Origin: Saccharomycopsis fibuligera x Saccharomycopsis cf. fibuligera
Lineage: Eukaryota > Ascomycota > Saccharomycetes > Ascoideales > Saccharomycopsidaceae
Reading direction: 5' to 3'
DNA: 64,000 nucleotides
NCBI GenBank assembly: GCA_001936135.1
Contig: CP012811.1
Coordinates: forward strand, 1 to 64,000
The position numbers and the translations under genes are program-made. A model generated the notes under the pieces. That model had not been told where the DNA came from. It made no database searches and was given only the letters and a program-made list of their open reading frames with translations. Of this stretch, positions 22,172 through 30,846 are shown one piece after another (position 1 is the first letter of the stretch; every line of letters starts with the position of its first letter).

Positions 22172-22939
22172 AATGGAGAAGGTCTTTTAAGATTGTTTTG
22201 TTAGCTGTTGTCAAAAAGTTTCTATAGACAGTTTTTGTGATTTTGCTCTTTCTTTTTTTTTTTTTTTTTCTTTCTTCTCTTATTCTTATTTTAATGAGCA
22301 ACGAACTTTATCTTTTATATTCATGAATACATTATATGCGGAATTTACGGTACTTGATTGTGTTTCAAATCTTGTAGTATAAGCGAGTATTCGTTGAACT
22401 TGAACGATATAAATATTTCAACGATCTGCAAGCAATTGAAATCACAATCTTTATGCCATTGAAATTCGACAAACGCTCGGTGCTTCATGTTTTATATAAC
22501 CTTCAATCATATAAACCGGCCTTTTTGCAAACAGCTATAGTCTATATGCATGCTTGTAAAATGGACCAAACACGTCAAACTTCCAATCACGGCATTTTGC
22601 TCAACTTGAAAAGTATTGCCAACAGTTTGAGTGCCACGAACGCTGCTGCGCCAATTGGCATCGGAAATTAAGGACCCTCCGCGAAAATTAAATCTAACAA
22701 AAAACAAAAACAAACAAAAGTACAAGTACAAAAGCAAAAACGAAAAATAGATCCTAACTTCCACATCAACTATAACGAACAGCAGCTTGAGGCCTAATAA
22801 ACACAAGCTAGGCTTAAACATTAGCGCCATTAATATCATAATTGGGAATCGAGCCAATACACCATAAATAATACCCAAGCTTGCAAGATCAATATCATCC
22901 AATAGTCTAGATATTGCTAGCACCACCGAATCAATAAAC
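22172..22939. other. Intergenic region
   Basis: A T-rich 3' flank (a tract near 22252-22270) is followed by A-rich sequence. A 72-codon ATG frame at 22453-22671 (+) has no recognisable feature and I leave it uncalled. It could be a leader ORF of the next gene. Confidence 0.4.
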
Positions 22940-24241
22940 ATGAATTTAGCAAGATCAAATGGACAAAATAACAATAAATATGGTAACCGCAATGCTTTAG
23001 AATTGCTTCAAAAGCACAAAGAGTCGGCAATGCTCATAGAGTCTGAGTTTCGTGAGCTCGAAAGAATAAATCTGCGGTTGGTTTCAGCATTCAATGCTTT
23101 GCCAATAGGAATCACCCATAATGATAATAATGATATAATACCAACAGATGAGATTCGAAGTGTTATTCATCATGATCATCCATTACATATTCCTTATAGC
23201 GGCGAGGCTGTAAGCAGTAGGCAGACTAGTGTGGATCCACAAGATTACGGTCAAGAGGAACAATTCTATACTGGAAGTGAAGATTTGAAAAGCAGCGCGA
23301 GTCCACGACGAACCATAAATGATAACCAACAAAAAAAATTTCTAGGAAAGATTGATAATACACTCAATTCATCATTTGATGATCTCAGTAATGATTCCCG
23401 GTTGCTTGCTAATGAAACTAACGACTTTGGTAACTCGACAAGTCCTTTGGGCAGTAAAAATGCCAATAACGATGCTGATGATAACAATAACAATAATAAC
23501 ATTGCCAAAACAGAAAAAAATCATCAGCATTTTCTTAACAGTGGCAGACCACATCCGCAAGTCAGAAAGCTTGAATCTAATAGTGATTACGATGATGACG
23601 ATCAAGATCAAGGGTTTAATAGCCATGAATTTAGCTCCTTAACGGAAGATGATTTTTCCAGCGCGCAAGTTCCCAGTGACGCAAGTAATCAATCTGTGCC
23701 TGGAAATCAAAGGGAACTTGATGAAGACTTGATTACGGCCGCTGCTGCTTTAAATCTAAACAATGACCAGATTCTTGAGAGGAACCCAAAACTTAAAACA
23801 TTGAAAGAAGAGTCTTTCCTTGAGTCTTCTTCTCCAAACCAAGAAATTATGTGTCTGAGAAATAATTCTAAAATTTCTGTACTAAAAGAGCCAATAACTC
23901 TAGAAGAACAAGCAGAAGAGTTGCCCAAAACATTGTCGAGTTCAAGTGGCAAACCTCAAGAAACTGAATTATCGTTGGAGAAGATAAATTATGAGAGTTT
24001 AGAGAATAACAAGAATATGAATACACAAACTGCTGACGCTTTGAAACAATTATTGGTAAATTCGTCAAATTTCATCGATGGTAAACTTGAAATCAACAAA
24101 AATTTAAATGAAAAACAGATCAATGATTACGAAAATAACCAAGAGTTGAGCGATAAATTATATCAGTACAACGAGGACATCAATCACAAGGGAAATAAAT
24201 TGATTCATGACTTAAATGGAATAATACAGAGCTTCAATTAG
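22940..24241 (+). CDS. Asn/Ser/Asp-rich protein of unknown function
   Basis: The protein has 433 residues from an ATG at 22940. The N-terminal 50 residues contain a heptad-like stretch (ELLQKHKESAMLIESEFREL) that may form a coiled coil. The middle is polar and disordered, rich in Asn, Ser, Asp and Glu. The C-terminal 80 residues are again charged and helix-prone, ending LIHDLNGIIQSFN. There is no signal peptide, membrane segment or recognised domain. The layout of short coiled coil, long linker and terminal helix suits a scaffold or adaptor. It lies on the same strand as the Rab GAP gene and converges with CBP3. I do not recognise the family. Confidence 0.75.
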   Translation: MNLARSNGQNNNKYGNRNALELLQKHKESAMLIESEFRELERINLRLVSAFNALPIGITHNDNNDIIPTDEIRSVIHHDHPLHIPYSGEAVSSRQTSVDPQDYGQEEQFYTGSEDLKSSASPRRTINDNQQKKFLGKIDNTLNSSFDDLSNDSRLLANETNDFGNSTSPLGSKNANNDADDNNNNNNIAKTEKNHQHFLNSGRPHPQVRKLESNSDYDDDDQDQGFNSHEFSSLTEDDFSSAQVPSDASNQSVPGNQRELDEDLITAAAALNLNNDQILERNPKLKTLKEESFLESSSPNQEIMCLRNNSKISVLKEPITLEEQAEELPKTLSSSSGKPQETELSLEKINYESLENNKNMNTQTADALKQLLVNSSNFIDGKLEINKNLNEKQINDYENNQELSDKLYQYNEDINHKGNKLIHDLNGIIQSFN

Positions 24242-24502
24242 TTTAAATCAATAAAAACGCTCTTAAAAATTTTTTTTATAATGTGTAAAATGTATCTAAT
24301 GCAGATAAGAAAAGAAGGAAACGCTTGACATAAACATTAAGATACTATTAAAAAAGTTCATATTTACAAAAATCTGAAATCAAATACATAAGCTAGCAAC
24401 AAGACAAAAATAAAGAAAGAAATAGTTAACATCACCAACATAAAAAGAAAAATGCGAAAAAACAGGTGGAAAGAAAGAAATGGCTGCATTTACTTTGTAT
24501 CA
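24242..24502. other. Convergent 3' spacer
   Basis: 261 bases between convergent stops, A-rich, with no gene visible. Confidence 0.5.
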
Positions 24503-25540
24503 TTAGTAATCTTCAAGAGTAAGCTTACTTCTTTCACTTGGTTGTAATTTTCTATCAGCAGGTTCAAATTCTTCGTAAGCTTTCTTTTTCAATTTCTGTT
24601 CTTCTTCTTCTGTCAATCTGTAAACAACTTCATCTGGAGCAACAAATGAGAATTTACCAAATCCAAATTCTCTATCACTCAACTTACTTAAGACGTATAG
24701 TTGCATTCTTATGTATCTAACCACAGACTCAAGAGCAACGTAATCAACGTCCTGTTTAGCATTGAACAAATTTCTCCACACAGCATACGCCAAAGTGGTA
24801 TCATCAGTAACAAAACCTTCATCATAAGCTAACACTGCTCCTCTTAATTGATTATGAAATTCTTTCAAATATTGGTCTCTAATTCTTCCAGAAAACACAT
24901 TCATTTCATTGGTTAATCTCAATTCCATATCTCTGAAAAATCTATCCACCAACTTCTGCTGGTAATTTTTACCATACTTAAAAGGCATGGCTCTCATTCT
25001 GACAAAAAGAATCCAAGTATGCAACATAGTTATTTGGAACCATTGTTCAAAAGTTGGGCTCAATCCTAATGTGTCATACCAATAGGATGCAGTCTTAGAC
25101 AAGCCTTCATTAGTGTCATCTTTTTTTATCAAACCTTGTTCTTTACAAAGACCATAGTAGTAAGAACCAGCAATAGGACCAGCACGAATTTTGTCCATGT
25201 CAAGTCTTAACGCAGAAATGACAAATTCACCAATAGTCTCCTTCCATTTTGGTAATTTATAAGCTAACGATTCATATTTGTTGTCGGATAATAATGGACC
25301 TTTGGCTAAAGCAGCTTTTTGAGCATGTGAAATGTCTTTTTTTTCCTTAGGAACTTGAGACTCTTTAGCTAGCACACTTGGAGCCACGAATAAGTTTTCT
25401 TGGTCTGTCTGCTGCTGTTGTTGGGGCTTTAGAGCATTATTTAATGAAGCTGGGAGATGAGAGAATAATCTGTTAACGCTGACAGTATTTTGAGTTATAA
25501 GCCTCGTTCTGTAGATATTCGATCCTGCTAATTTGTACAT
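24503..25540 (-). CDS. CBP3: Ubiquinol-cytochrome c chaperone Cbp3
   Basis: The protein has 345 residues, close to yeast Cbp3 (335). The N-terminus is a basic, hydroxylated mitochondrial targeting sequence (MYKLAGSNIYRTRLITQ), followed by a short Gln run near 38-42. The chaperone domain covers roughly residues 150-310. It includes FEQWFQITMLHTWILFVRMR, a conserved stretch of the UQCC1/Cbp3 family, and later LVDRFFRDMELRLTNEM. Cbp3 forms a complex with Cbp6 at the mitoribosome exit, helps translation of cytochrome b mRNA and guards new cytochrome b for complex III. The ATG at 25540 is the only in-frame start that gives the presequence. It is transcribed away from FSF1, also mitochondrial. Confidence 0.93.
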   Translation of the reverse strand: MYKLAGSNIYRTRLITQNTVSVNRLFSHLPASLNNALKPQQQQQTDQENLFVAPSVLAKESQVPKEKKDISHAQKAALAKGPLLSDNKYESLAYKLPKWKETIGEFVISALRLDMDKIRAGPIAGSYYYGLCKEQGLIKKDDTNEGLSKTASYWYDTLGLSPTFEQWFQITMLHTWILFVRMRAMPFKYGKNYQQKLVDRFFRDMELRLTNEMNVFSGRIRDQYLKEFHNQLRGAVLAYDEGFVTDDTTLAYAVWRNLFNAKQDVDYVALESVVRYIRMQLYVLSKLSDREFGFGKFSFVAPDEVVYRLTEEEEQKLKKKAYEEFEPADRKLQPSERSKLTLEDY

Positions 25541-25958
25541 TATGAATTTTTTGTTCCTTAATGCTATGCTAGTATAGTCAAAATAGGACAGTGATTGAAA
25601 AGATGACGATTAAGGGAAGCCTCATTGGTAACTTTTTTTTTCTTACTCTATTTTTTGCTTTTTTATCTTTTTGATTCAAAAAAAAAAAACAATAAAAAAA
25701 AAGGAAAAACTGTAATATGTATGTTTCTGCATAATAATGTATCTATGGCACGACTTTTCAATTTTTTTTTTTTTTTTTTTGTTCTATTCGTGATTTATTA
25801 CTCATTTCCCTGAAGTGGTTCCTTGGTTCTTTTAGTACTCACGCTGATAAGCGGAATATATATAAATACAAGGCCCCGGGATATTTGGCACTTTCGATTG
25901 CTTTCTTTCAGCTTTCTTTGACCAGCATTCGCATCCCCTCATACTATCAATTTTTAAT
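25541..25958. promoter_or_regulatory. Divergent promoter of CBP3 and FSF1
   Basis: 418 bases separate the two divergent ATGs. A strong TATA element, TATATATAAATA at 25857-25868, sits about 90 bases before the FSF1 ATG. Oligo-A and oligo-T tracts (for example 25680-25690 and 25768-25781) suit nucleosome-poor yeast promoters. Both products are mitochondrial, so shared control is plausible. Confidence 0.6.
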
Positions 25959-26951
25959 ATGTCATTGTCAATCCAGGGTCCAGAAGACAGACCTATTCCA
26001 GTGAGTCGCCATGACTTATCAACTTACATGGGAAGAGTTAGACATTGTATGGAGATAAGTGATCCAAGAAATTTGTTAGTCACACCAACCCAAGTCAGAG
26101 TTGCCAAACAAGCATTGAGCGAATATCGTCATGGATATATCAAAGAATTTGGTGAAAATTTGTGGAAATCTAAACAGATCTTGGACTCTACTGTCCATCC
26201 TGATACCGGCGAAACCATTTTCTTGCCATTTAGAATGTCATGTTGTGTGTTGTCCAATTTGGTTGTCACTGCCGGTATGCTCACACCAAATTTAACTACA
26301 GGCGGTACAATATTCTGGCAATGGGCTAACCAGTCCTTGAACGTTGCCATTAATACTTCCAATGCTAATAAATCACACCCTCTCAGTACGAAGCAACTTG
26401 TTATAAATTATGGTGCAGCTGTCACTGCCAGTTGTGGTGTAGCCTTGGGTTTAAATGCAGTGGTGCCAAGATTGAAATCTTTGGCTCCGGCAACAAAACT
26501 TATCTTGAGCAGATTGGTACCATTCGCTGCGGTGGTGACCGCTGGTATTGTTAATGTGTTTTTAATGAGATCTGAAGAAATAAAGAAAGGTATTACGGTA
26601 GTTGATCCAGAAACTAAAGAACCTGTGGGAACTTCAAAAGTGGCAGCTACTTACGCTGTGGCAGAAACCGCTGCTTCAAGAGTTATAAACGCTACTCCAA
26701 TCATGGCTATTCCACCTTTAATTTTGGTCAAATTACAAAAAGGCTTTTTAAAAGGAAAAGGTATTGGTATCACCACGGCTGTCAATTTGGGCTTAATTAC
26801 CGTTACTAGTTTTGCTGTATTGCCATTTGCTTTGGCTGTATTTCCGCAAAATGAAAGGTTGCATGTATCAAAACTTGAAGATAAGTTCAAAAATGTTAAG
26901 AACAAACAAGGAAAAGCGGTTGAATACGTTGAATTCAACAGAGGTATTTAG
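25959..26951 (+). CDS. FSF1: Sideroflexin-family mitochondrial carrier Fsf1
   Basis: The protein has 330 residues, the usual sideroflexin length. The family signature HPDTGETIFLPFRMS lies near residue 80. Several hydrophobic stretches follow (AAVTASCGVALGLNAVVP, LVPFAAVVTAGIVNVFLMR, then the Pro-rich PIMAIPPLILVKL and VTSFAVLPFALAVFP), consistent with the multi-pass inner-membrane topology. Sideroflexins carry serine into mitochondria for one-carbon metabolism; human SFXN1 is the model and yeast FSF1 the homologue. The start at 25959 gives the conserved N-terminus with a DLSTYMGRVRHCMEISDPRN segment. Confidence 0.93.
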   Translation: MSLSIQGPEDRPIPVSRHDLSTYMGRVRHCMEISDPRNLLVTPTQVRVAKQALSEYRHGYIKEFGENLWKSKQILDSTVHPDTGETIFLPFRMSCCVLSNLVVTAGMLTPNLTTGGTIFWQWANQSLNVAINTSNANKSHPLSTKQLVINYGAAVTASCGVALGLNAVVPRLKSLAPATKLILSRLVPFAAVVTAGIVNVFLMRSEEIKKGITVVDPETKEPVGTSKVAATYAVAETAASRVINATPIMAIPPLILVKLQKGFLKGKGIGITTAVNLGLITVTSFAVLPFALAVFPQNERLHVSKLEDKFKNVKNKQGKAVEYVEFNRGI

Positions 26952-27138
26952 TCTCCATTTCTCTATTCTTTTACATAAGCGGCAGGGCCGCTGGTATTTC
27001 TATGGTAAATCCTAATGATAGATACTACTAATTGAATAAATATAAACTGAACATTTGCATTCCCAAAAAAAAAAAAAAAAAAGAAAAAAAAAAAGAAAAA
27101 AGAAAAAAGAAAAAAGTAGAAAAAAAACTAATACATGC
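26952..27138. other. Convergent spacer with A-tract
   Basis: 187 bases between the stops of FSF1 and TFA2. An almost pure run of A with single G interruptions covers 27065-27117. Confidence 0.7.
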
Positions 27139-28071
27139 TTATGTGTAGTCCCTCAATATTCCCTTCATGTGCGTATTTGTAATTTTACCCTTTCTTGGTT
27201 TCTTCTGTTTCTTCTGTAGTCTAGCAGAGTTTGCCTTCTTCAACGTACTTGGGTCCACACTAGTTGGCTTAATACCTTTCTCGTTCAATTTAAGAGGCAA
27301 CTCACTAGCAGAAGGCAACTTGACTTTGTTCCACATATTAACAAAATCTTCATCTATAGCGCCCAAAGCTAACTCTCTATAATTTATCCACACGTACTTT
27401 GGGGTATTATCCTTTTTGGCTCGTAGCACCAAAATTTTGTTCTTTTTTTCTAACTCATTGATTGTACTGTTACAATTGCTCCAACCATCCTTCAAGTCTC
27501 TCACTGATATACCTTTGAAAATGGTTTGTGCGTGCAAGTAACTTAAAAGGCCGCTTGCGGACTTGATATTATGGAGGGATACATATTCCAACGTCCTTTT
27601 ATCAGGATTATACTTTATTCTGTCAGTGTTCTTTAAAGCAATCACCAACTTGGATATATCGGTGGTGTTCAACCGCTGTCTTAAGGTTTCTAGGGTTATT
27701 GGTTTATCAGAGGCTTTGACGACTTCGACTGCTAAATGTAAGTTGGTAGATAAATGGGATGATGATAAATCATTTTGTGCCGCCACTCTGCTTGCCTCCA
27801 AGTTTTTTACATAGTCAAGCTTGGCTTTCTTAACTGGCGAATAATACTCGCTGTCTTCTTCCTTTTTCAATCTTTTCACTTGAGAATGGCTATAATCGGT
27901 ACTGCTGCTATTATCGCCATCATTATTGGTACCAGTGCTGGTGACGAGACTGCTATTGTTGCTGTTGGTGCCACTGACAGTACTATTGGGGAACGATCTT
28001 CTACTGTTCACTGAGCCGGTAGCCTTGAGACGTTTTCTGAAATCCGATATTGAAGCAGACAAGTCACTCAT
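27139..28071 (-). CDS. TFA2: TFIIE small subunit (beta), Tfa2
   Basis: The protein has 310 residues from the ATG at 28071 (MSDLSASISDFRKRLK). The frame runs 17 codons further upstream only through a TTG and is not used. The N-terminal third is Ser/Asn-rich. The middle holds tandem winged-helix cores (LHLAVEVVKASDKPITLETL and onward, then VRDLKDGWSNCNSTINELEK). The basic tail ends with KITNTHMKGILRDY, a strongly conserved TFIIE-beta C-terminus. Tfa2 with Tfa1 forms TFIIE, which recruits and stimulates TFIIH at RNA polymerase II promoters. It converges with FSF1. Confidence 0.92.
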   Translation of the reverse strand: MSDLSASISDFRKRLKATGSVNSRRSFPNSTVSGTNSNNSSLVTSTGTNNDGDNSSSTDYSHSQVKRLKKEEDSEYYSPVKKAKLDYVKNLEASRVAAQNDLSSSHLSTNLHLAVEVVKASDKPITLETLRQRLNTTDISKLVIALKNTDRIKYNPDKRTLEYVSLHNIKSASGLLSYLHAQTIFKGISVRDLKDGWSNCNSTINELEKKNKILVLRAKKDNTPKYVWINYRELALGAIDEDFVNMWNKVKLPSASELPLKLNEKGIKPTSVDPSTLKKANSARLQKKQKKPRKGKITNTHMKGILRDYT

Positions 28072-28476
28072 ACTAGAATCAGCCAAACACAAAAAGTATG
28101 CGATAGGCAAGTAGGTAAGCAAATAGGTACAAGGACAAAAATAAGGTAGGATCCCAGCGAGACGTAAACAGCATCAAAAGATGTTCCGGATGGCGAGACA
28201 CCTTGATTATTTTTGTTTTTGGAGTGTCACGAAGGAACAAGAAGCGATGGAACTGTACATGTAATACATGTATTATTTGTTACCCTGTCTGCCTGCCGTC
28301 TTTTGCACATCGGCGACTAGCACAGAAAAAACTATAAATAAAATCTCACGATGAAAATTTTCAACTTCTTTTTGTTTGTTTATTCTTCTCTTTTTTTTTT
28401 CCTTCATTCAAATCATTGTGGGATGTAAATTTGTTAATTTGCATCTCCATGTATTTTGAAATGGCGCTTAATAAGT
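28072..28476. promoter_or_regulatory. TFA2 upstream region
   Basis: About 400 bases between the TFA2 ATG and the stop of the small candidate frame upstream. It contains an ACATGTAATACATGTATTA palindromic stretch near 28257-28275 and a T-run near 28391-28400. No further gene is seen. Confidence 0.4.
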
Positions 28477-28747
28477 TCATTTGACTGCGATACTACTTCT
28501 ACGCGGTTTAATGTGGTTTGGAGCTCCAGATTGAGAAGACTTCATGTTTTCAATCAACTTTAAAACCATTGCAATGAGGTCGCCCCTGACAAAGTTAGGT
28601 CCGGCAGACTCATGAATTTGTGATGACCTGAGTTTTGGTACATTTTTATTGATTATTGTAGTATTTTGAAAGCCTATTTGTAAGATTAGTCAATTTGTTC
28701 TTGAAGCAAGAATTGAGTCGCGAAAACTGCGGAACACGATCCAACAT
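28477..28747 (-). other. Possible small gene with two overlapping frames
   Basis: Minus strand between TFA2 and VMA13. A frame starting at the ATG at 28747 encodes 33 residues (MLDRVPQFSRLNSC and onward, Lys/Asn/Leu-rich) and stops at 28646. A second frame, one base further on (+1), overlaps it and stays open to a stop at 28477. It reads coding-like, with SSQIHESAGPNFVRGD then LIAMVLKLIENMKSS and a basic tail. The second frame has no early ATG of its own. I found no donor site for an intron between the two. Options are a small gene with a +1 frameshift, a recent frameshift or sequencing error, or chance. No family recognised. Confidence 0.35.
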
Positions 28748-28931
28748 ATGGAGTGTTTGTCAAGCTCGAAATTATCTACATTAATATTAAGGCAGATTTT
28801 ATACCAGGATAATTATCATTTTGAGAGAAGAAAAACTAAGCAGATAAACGTAACAGAAAAAGATTGAAAAAAAAAATTAAAACAGTGAGAGGTTGTGAAC
28901 TTTACACTATAGCAGCATTACTTTCAAGTGC

Positions 28932-30422
28932 TTAAATAGAGTGTGCCACCAAAGCTTGTGTTGTCTTTAATGCTTCGTATCTAAGATTAACATCCTTAGA
29001 GGTCATAAGACCCATGATTTTAGCTTTAGTGTTATCCAGCTTGCTTAAAATTGGCAAGGCTTCCGGTACATAAGTAATGATTTGACATATGTCATTGCAT
29101 ATAACTGACAACACTTTATTCAAGTTCTTTTCTTGGTCGTCAGTAAGATTTTTGTTGTTACTGTTTTCAGTAATTATTTTGTTCAACAAGCTAATCAATT
29201 GTTTGAATAACTTGTAGTTCTTTTCTTTGAATTTGTAGGCGTAATTGGTCCAAAACTCTTTAGATCTGTGTGGTGGAGACCAGCTTAAAGAGCCTGAGTC
29301 TAGTTCGATAAGGTACTCATCGAAGCTAGTAAGTTTTTCAAAATTCTCATTCAAAATTTCCAAAATGTTTCCTAAATCTTCAATTAGCTCTTCATCGGCC
29401 CACTTTCTGTCATTCAAGTTTTTGATTATTGGCAAAGAATCATTCAATAACAATATTTTGATAATCTTGACTCTTTCATTTTGATAATTGTTACCATTAA
29501 TAAAATTCAACAAGATTGCCACAGCTAATCTTACTATTTTTTCCTTGATAGAGTCTTTTGAAATGTTGATTAAGATCTTGATGAGACTATTATAATTGAT
29601 TGGCAACTCAAAAGAAATTCTCTCGTTAAAACTGAGAAGCCATAATGACAACAAAGTAAGGTACTGAACCTGTAATGAGGATTTTTTATTTTTTAACAAA
29701 TTGATTAACGGTGGGATAAATTTATTGTTTTTCAACCAGAAGACAGCTCTATAATCTTTGATAGACAATAACTCTGACAAAATTTGAATAGAAATATTTT
29801 GTAAATTCAAGTTCGACGAGTTAATTAGATCTGAGAACAAAACGTCAAACAATTTTAACAACCCATCCTTGTTACTATTGCTGTCAAGTGGTTTGATTAA
29901 ATATAAAGTAGACAAGTTGCTAATGACCAACAATTTGATTTCCTCGTCATTAGAGTTCAAATGATTTAAGAATGGCTGATATGGCAAGCTAGGGTCAACT
30001 TGATTCAAGTCCAACAACGTATCTTGAAATTCTTTGGAGTTATGCAACAAGTCCAAAATCAAATTGAGCAAATATTTAATAATGTCGTCTCTAGTGATTT
30101 TTGACAATAAACTTAAGGCAGTAGTAGTGTACAAGTCAATCTCTGGAACTATTTTATCAAAATGCTTGCTAGATACACTTTTTCCCAAAAATTCAAGTCT
30201 ACTTGCCTCGTCATTAGTGAGTAAGCCAGTTTTTATCAACACAAACCATGGTATAATACGTTGACGAATGGCATTTCTAGAGTCATCCAAGTACGGACTT
30301 TCAATCGTAAACGGAGCGACACTCTAAGAATACAGTTAGTACTCTCTAAACTTTGAATTGTATAGTACATATTTGGAAAGCAGCAAAAAAGGCATCTTTC
30401 CCTATGAATAAAAGCATACCAT
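28932..30422 (-). CDS. VMA13: V-ATPase subunit H, Vma13, two exons
   Basis: Exon 1 is only the ATG (30420-30422) and exon 2 is 28932-30323, giving 464 residues (yeast Vma13 has 478). The N-terminus reads MSVAPFTIESPYLDDSRNAI; the Armadillo-like helical repeats follow. The conserved C-terminal block is present, with ELTSFDEYLIEL-like sequence (LTSFDEYLIELDSGSLSWSP), then FWTNYAYKFKEKNYKLFKQL, ending RYEALKTTQALVAHSI. Subunit H binds the V1 sector, is needed for ATP-driven proton pumping of the vacuolar ATPase and silences free V1. Without the intron the frame would have to begin at a TTG. It lies on the same strand as TFA2 and the Mnn4-like genes. Confidence 0.93.
30324..30419 (-). other. Spliceosomal intron of VMA13
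   Basis: A 96-base intron starts directly after the initiator ATG. The donor GTATGC is at 30419-30414, a TACTAAC branch site lies about 15 bases before the acceptor, and TTCTTAG ends at 30324. Splicing joins ATG in phase to AGT GTC GCT. Confidence 0.88.
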
Positions 30423-30846
30423 ATTAGTCAATTGCTGAGCTTGAAGCTTTACTTTCACCGACTGTCTGCTATTCTGTGTTTAGCCACAGGTATCTTTTTG
30501 GTTTTTAAATAGATGTTTTGGCAATCTCATTTCACTCTCAAAGATAGGCGCTGGTTATGGTGCGCTGACCCGTGATGTGTCAGGTGGCACTGTCGATAAT
30601 GATTGATGCATATAAGTACATTGTCAAGCATATGTAAACATAGCGGTTTTTAATTTCATTGGGTATGACATTAAATATATACGTACTTGTACTCGTATCT
30701 AGTAATATATTTACATCTACTGAACAGGAAACAAACAAAGTATTGTTAAATCGGCAACAAAAAGAACTGTATAGGTCAGAATCATAACACTAGAAAAAAA
30801 ATGATAAAAATTGAAATCATAACAAATCTAAATCAAAAGATACAGT
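30423..30846. other. Spacer between VMA13 and the first Mnn4-like gene
   Basis: 424 bases, A+T-rich. It serves as the promoter of VMA13 and the 3' flank of the next minus-strand gene. No gene seen. Confidence 0.5.
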
